Positions 60,777 through 64,000 of a stretch of DNA of 64,000 nucleotides are shown piece by piece. Within the stretch, counting starts at the first letter, position 1, and each line of letters opens with the position of its first letter. This DNA comes from Solwaraspora sp. WMMD1047 (GTDB lineage: Bacteria; Actinomycetota; Actinomycetes; Mycobacteriales; Micromonosporaceae), in the NCBI RefSeq assembly GCF_029626155.1, contig NZ_JARUBL010000001.1, positions 2,790,001 to 2,854,000 on the forward strand, read 5' to 3'. Under the pieces are notes generated by a model. That model ran no database searches and was not told the DNA's origin. It saw only the letters and a program-made list of their open reading frames with translations. The translations under genes were made by a program, and so were the position numbers.

Positions 60777-62117
60777 GTGCATCCCTATCTCGTAACCGTC
60801 GTCGCGACCGTGTCCGCCGCGGTCGGCGCGCTCGTGCTGGCGCAGATCGTCCACCGGACGGTACGCCGGCTCGGCCGCCGGTCGGTCCTGTGGACCGAGC
60901 TGTCCCAGCACGCGCACCGGCCGTTCCAGTTCGCCGGCATCGTACTGGCCATCCAGTTCGCGGTCCGGTTCTCCACCGGCTACGGCGTCGGCACCGAGTG
61001 GCGCCAGACGCTGCTGCACGTCCTGGTCCTGGTCGTGATCGGCGCGGTCGCGTGGCTGGTGGCGAGCCTGCTGCTGGTCTCGGAGGACACCGCACTGGCG
61101 CGGTTCCGCACCGACGTGCCGGACAACCGGCACGCCCGGCGGATCCGGACCCAGGTGGTGATACTGCGCCGGGTGACCATCGCGGTGGTCGTGGTGCTCG
61201 CGGTCGGCGTCATGCTGATGACCTTCCCGGGCGTACGCGCGATCGGGGCCAGCGTGCTCGCCTCGGCCGGCGTCGCCGGTGTGATCGCCGGCCTGGCCGC
61301 CCAGAGCGTGCTCGGCAACGTCTTCGCCGGCATCCAGCTGGCCTTCAGCGACGCGGTGCGCCTCGACGACGTGGTGGTCGTCGAGGGGGAGTGGGGTCGG
61401 ATCGAGGAGCTGACCCTCAGCTACGTGGTCGTCCAGATCTGGGACGACCGGCGGCTGATCCTGCCCACCTCCTACTTCACCAGCCAACCGTTCCAGAACT
61501 GGACGCGGACCCAGTCCGCGGTGCTCGGCACGGCCGAGCTGGAGGTCGACTGGTCGGTGCCGGTCCCGGCGATGCGGGAGGAGCTGCGCCGGCTGGTGGA
61601 GGGCACCGAGCTGTGGGACGGTCGGGTCTGCGTCCTGCAGGTCACCGACGCGACCGGCGGCCTGGTGCGCCTGCGGGCCCTGGTCAGTGCGGCGGACGCC
61701 GGCAGTCTGTGGGACCTTCGCTGCCTGGTGCGCGAACACCTGGTCGGCTGGGTACGCGACCAGCGGCCCACCGCGCTGCCCCGGATGCGCGCCGAGGTCG
61801 GCGACGGCGCCAGCCGGCTCGACTGGCAGTGGGTCCGCCCCCGCCGCAAGGCCCGGGAGGAACCGGCCCGGGCCGGCCTCGCCCGCGACGAGGACCGGAA
61901 GGCCCGTGCCGGCGACGCGGACGGGAAGGCCCGTGCCGGCTTCGCCCGCGACGAGCCGGTCCGCGACGAGCCGGTCCGCGACGGGTCGGTCCGCGAGGAC
62001 GACGCGCGGGTCTTCGGCGGCAGCCACGACGGAGAGGCCCGCAACACCACCTTCGTCGGGCCGGACGAACCGGTGGATCCCGACCGCGACCGGGACCGGG
62101 ATTTGTCCCGCCGCTAG
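60777..62117 (+). CDS. Mechanosensitive ion channel (MscS) family protein
   Basis: 446 residues, complete. Three N-terminal helices, pore helix region ASAGVAGVIAGLAAQSVLGNVFAGIQLAF (about 160-190), then the MscS beta domain: LDDVVVVEGEWGRIEELTLSYVVVQIWDDRRLILPTSYFTSQPFQNW (read EGEWGRIEELTL, LPTSYFTSQPFQNW). The cytoplasmic tail (about 355-446) is Arg/Asp/Glu-rich with tandem DEPVR units. It protects cells from hypo-osmotic shock in characterised members. GTG 60777 has AGAGGAAG upstream. First of a series of envelope genes. Confidence 0.92.
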   Translation: MHPYLVTVVATVSAAVGALVLAQIVHRTVRRLGRRSVLWTELSQHAHRPFQFAGIVLAIQFAVRFSTGYGVGTEWRQTLLHVLVLVVIGAVAWLVASLLLVSEDTALARFRTDVPDNRHARRIRTQVVILRRVTIAVVVVLAVGVMLMTFPGVRAIGASVLASAGVAGVIAGLAAQSVLGNVFAGIQLAFSDAVRLDDVVVVEGEWGRIEELTLSYVVVQIWDDRRLILPTSYFTSQPFQNWTRTQSAVLGTAELEVDWSVPVPAMREELRRLVEGTELWDGRVCVLQVTDATGGLVRLRALVSAADAGSLWDLRCLVREHLVGWVRDQRPTALPRMRAEVGDGASRLDWQWVRPRRKAREEPARAGLARDEDRKARAGDADGKARAGFARDEPVRDEPVRDGSVREDDARVFGGSHDGEARNTTFVGPDEPVDPDRDRDRDLSRR

Positions 62118-62176
62118 CAGGATTGACCCTCCCTCACCCGGGGCATACAGCCCGGGTAAGCGAAAAGGAGGACACC

Positions 62177-62611
62177 ATGGCCGACCTGGTGAACGGCGGT
62201 ACTCCGCGGCCCGTCGCCGAGCAGTCCACCGCCGAGCTGGTGCAGCGTGCCACCGAGCAGATGTCCCAGCTCATTCGGGACGAACTGGCGCTGGCGCGCG
62301 CCGAACTCACCGAGAAGGGCAAGCACGCCGGCATCGGCGTCGGCCTGTTCGGCGGCGGTGGTGCCCTCGCGCTGTACGGGCTGGGCACCCTCATCGCGGC
62401 GATCGTGCTGCTGCTGGCGCTGGCCATCCCGGCCTGGGCGGCGGCGCTGATCGTAGCCGTGGTGCTCTTCGCGGTCGCCGGCGTGCTCGCGCTCATCGGC
62501 CGCAAGCAGGTTCGTCAGGCCGTCCCACCGGTGCCGACCGCCGCGGCCCGGAGCGTGCGCGCCGACGTCGACACGGTCACCGCGGCGGTGAAGGACAGGG
62601 GACAGCCATGA
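62177..62611 (+). CDS. Phage-holin-family (Holin-X/DUF1469) membrane protein
   Basis: 144 residues. N-terminal helix TAELVQRATEQMSQLIRDELALARAELTEKGKHAG (about 18-52, amphipathic), two membrane helices (ALALYGLGTLIAAIVLLLALAIP, AALIVAVVLFAVAGVLALIG), then Pro/Ala-rich tail. Despite the name, these 'actinobacterial holin-X' proteins are normal chromosomal membrane proteins of unknown role. ATG has AAAAGGAGGACACC. The stop overlaps the next gene. Confidence 0.88.
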   Translation: MADLVNGGTPRPVAEQSTAELVQRATEQMSQLIRDELALARAELTEKGKHAGIGVGLFGGGGALALYGLGTLIAAIVLLLALAIPAWAAALIVAVVLFAVAGVLALIGRKQVRQAVPPVPTAAARSVRADVDTVTAAVKDRGQP

Positions 62612-62919
62612 GTCACGGCAACGGCAGCGGCGACCCGGAGGCGCTGCGCGCCGACATCCGGCGGACCAGGGAGGAACTGGGCGAGACCGTCCAGGCGCTG
62701 GCCGCCAAGGCGGACGTCAAGGCCCGGGTCAAGGAGTCGGCCGCCCAGACCCGCGAGCGGGTACGCCAGCGGGCCGGCCACACCGCCGCGGTGGTCCGCG
62801 AGTCGGCCCACGAGACCGGCGTCGCCGCCCGCCGCAATCCCGTCCCGTGGGTCGCCGTCGCCGCCGGCGCGGTGGCGGCGGTGATCCTGATCATTGTGGT
62901 ACGAGGGAGGACCCGGTGA
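62608..62919 (+). CDS. DUF3618 domain-containing protein
   Basis: 103 residues, DUF3618: SGDPEALRADIRRTREELGETVQALAAKADVKARVKESAAQ (helical, about 7-47; read RADIRRTREELGETVQALAAK), and a C-terminal membrane helix (WVAVAAGAVAAVILIIVV). Its ATG overlaps the holin-X stop (ATGA). The two are conserved partners in actinobacterial genomes; function unknown. Confidence 0.88.
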   Translation: MSHGNGSGDPEALRADIRRTREELGETVQALAAKADVKARVKESAAQTRERVRQRAGHTAAVVRESAHETGVAARRNPVPWVAVAAGAVAAVILIIVVRGRTR

Positions 62920-63188
62920 GCAAGGCGATCAACAAGGTGGCCTACCGGCCGGTGGGCCTGCTGCTCGGCATGTCGGCCGGTCTGCTCGCCGGCGCGGTCT
63001 TCAAGCAGGTGTGGAAGATGACCGCGGGGGACGGCGAGGCGCCCACCCCGACCGACGAGGATCGCGGTTGGGGCGAGATCCTGGCCGCTGCCGCCCTGCA
63101 GGGCGCGATCTTCGCCGTGGTGCGGGCGGCCGTGGACCGGGGCGGCGCGGTCGGCGTACGCCGGCTCACCGGCAGCTGGCCGGACTGA
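62916..63188 (+). CDS. DUF4235 domain-containing membrane protein
   Basis: 90 residues, DUF4235: KAINKVAYRPVGLLLGMSAGLLAGAVFKQVWKM (about 3-35; read KVAYRPVGLLLGMSAG), DEDRGWGEILAAAALQGAIFAVVRAAVDRGGA and the terminal RRLTGSWP. Two predicted membrane helices. GTG start overlaps the DUF3618 stop (GTGA), with GAGGGAGG as the site. Completes the holin-X, DUF3618, DUF4235 set. Confidence 0.9.
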   Translation: MSKAINKVAYRPVGLLLGMSAGLLAGAVFKQVWKMTAGDGEAPTPTDEDRGWGEILAAAALQGAIFAVVRAAVDRGGAVGVRRLTGSWPD

Positions 63189-63282
63189 CTTCTTCGGGGC
63201 CGACCCGGCGGGACCGGCGGTGGGCGGCGGCCGGCGGGGTTGCCCGTCGCCGGCGGCCGGTCCGGGCCGGGCGGGCGCGGCG

Positions 63283-63294
63283 TAGGCTCCGGAC
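63283..63294 (+). promoter_or_regulatory. -10 box of a leaderless lipoprotein transcript
   Basis: TAGGCT at 63283-63288, six bases before ATG 63295; no ribosome-binding site. Confidence 0.45.
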
Positions 63295-63993
63295 ATGCGA
63301 CGTCCCCTCGCCTTCGCCAGCGCGCTCGTCCTGTTGCTTGCCGGTCTGGTCGGCTGCACCGAGCGCGACACTCCGGCCGACGCCGGGGCAGGCGCCGCCG
63401 CCGACCAGTTGCCGGCCGCGGCCGAGCTGCTGGCCGCCGCCGGCACCGAGCTGGCAGCGGTCAAGACCGCGCGGTTCTCCATCGACACCGAAGGCGCCGT
63501 CGACCTGCTCGGCATCCGGGGCGCCAGCGGCGTGATCACCTCGACCGGCGACGCCGAGGGGGAGGCGCGGCTCGACCAGGGCGGCAACGTGGTCGAGCTC
63601 TCCTTCGTCATCAAGGGCCAGACCCTGCACGTCAAGGGGCTCACCGGCGGTTGGCAACAGGTGCCGCTGTCACTGGCGGCCTCGGTCTACGACCCGTCCG
63701 CGATGCTGACCCCCGACCGTGGGGTGGCGCACCTGGTCCGGACCGCGTCGGGCACCACCGAGGCGCGCGAGACCGTGGACGGGGCGCCGTCGTACCGGAT
63801 CAGTGGCACCCTCAACGGCGCCGCCCTGGCCGCCCTGGTGCCCGGCGTGACCGACGACGTCACCGGCACTCTCTGGATCGGTGTCGACCGGCCGGTGCTG
63901 CACCGGGCCAGCTTCCCGGCGCCCGGTCAGTCCGGAACCGTCACGGTCACCTTCTCGGACTTCGACGCTCCGGTCACCATCCGTGAACCCTGA
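63295..63993 (+). CDS. LppX/LprAFG-type lipoprotein
   Basis: 232 residues. Signal peptide with lipobox LLAGLVGCT (Cys21). The mature domain (about 40-230) has the LppX_LprAFG features: LLAAAGTELAAVKTARFSIDTEGAV, TSTGDAEGEARL, GQTLHVKGLTGGWQQVPLS, DPSAMLTPDRGVAHLV and a terminal VTVTFSDFDAPVTI. LprG/LppX proteins bind and move lipids or lipoglycans across the periplasm of mycobacteria; a lipid-carrier role is inferred. Leaderless promoter. The frame ends just inside the window. Confidence 0.88.
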   Translation: MRRPLAFASALVLLLAGLVGCTERDTPADAGAGAAADQLPAAAELLAAAGTELAAVKTARFSIDTEGAVDLLGIRGASGVITSTGDAEGEARLDQGGNVVELSFVIKGQTLHVKGLTGGWQQVPLSLAASVYDPSAMLTPDRGVAHLVRTASGTTEARETVDGAPSYRISGTLNGAALAALVPGVTDDVTGTLWIGVDRPVLHRASFPAPGQSGTVTVTFSDFDAPVTIREP

Positions 63994-64000
63994 CCCGAGG

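Noticed and set aside
62131-62160. GGGTAA near the holin-X gene as another stress promoter
   Set aside because: No GNNT element at 14-16 bases upstream; the GGG is part of a CCCGGG hairpin.

Overview
The window is GC-rich (low seventies percent G+C, third codon positions almost all G or C), densely packed with genes on both strands, and uses many GTG starts and ATGA/GTGA stop-start overlaps. An Scr1/DUF5753 regulator paired with a DUF397 protein, a CebR-type operator, sigma-B-like promoters and actinobacterial families (DUF4235, DUF3618, DUF1206, polyprenol-phosphate mannose synthase) all point to a filamentous actinomycete, most likely Micromonosporaceae. It reads as ordinary chromosome: no rRNA, tRNA, insertion sequence, prophage or CRISPR array was seen.

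Layout. 1-6.1 kb is the end of a purine/ureide catabolic operon (xanthine dehydrogenase large subunit, a DUF6986 aldolase-like protein, allantoinase, allantoicase). 6.1-18 kb is mixed: a secreted LecA-like protein, a transglutaminase, two phosphotransferases, an acetoacetate-decarboxylase-fold protein, an isoaspartyl methyltransferase, a MarR-pirin pair, an Scr1/DUF397 pair and a serpin. 18-29.6 kb has RecQ, a decayed SGNH esterase gene, a GH6 cellulase with a CebR-like operator, a flavoprotein, an antiporter and a SpoIIE phosphatase. 29.7-36 kb is a stress and envelope block (MscS-like channel, DUF2795, SRPBCC, BrkB, ChaB) in which several genes carry GNNT-N14-16-GGGTA promoters. 36-40 kb has an aldehyde dehydrogenase, a Ppm1-like mannosyltransferase and a secreted protease.

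40.2-48.1 kb is the most coherent system: seven co-directional, tightly coupled genes encoding an ADP-heptose pathway (a GmhB phosphatase fused to a GT9 glycosyltransferase, GmhA, a bifunctional HldE) together with two further glycosyltransferases, an SDR and a second GT9. It looks like a complete route for making and transferring a D,D-heptose in a Gram-positive organism. A topoisomerase IB gene overlaps its end. 49-59 kb holds a second RecQ under a sigma-B-like promoter, NagZ, an ECF sigma factor preceded by a membrane regulator, and a GbsR/MarR regulator divergent from an ABC exporter. 59-64 kb has small envelope proteins, ending in a MscS, holin-X, DUF3618, DUF4235 series and an LppX/LprG-like lipoprotein.

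Three sequence-level patterns recur: (i) many genes without a ribosome-binding site have TANNNT exactly 6-7 bases before the start codon, indicating leaderless transcripts; (ii) six sigma-B-type promoter candidates; (iii) short imperfect tandem duplications of 14-36 bp, two of which duplicate a ribosome-binding site plus start codon.
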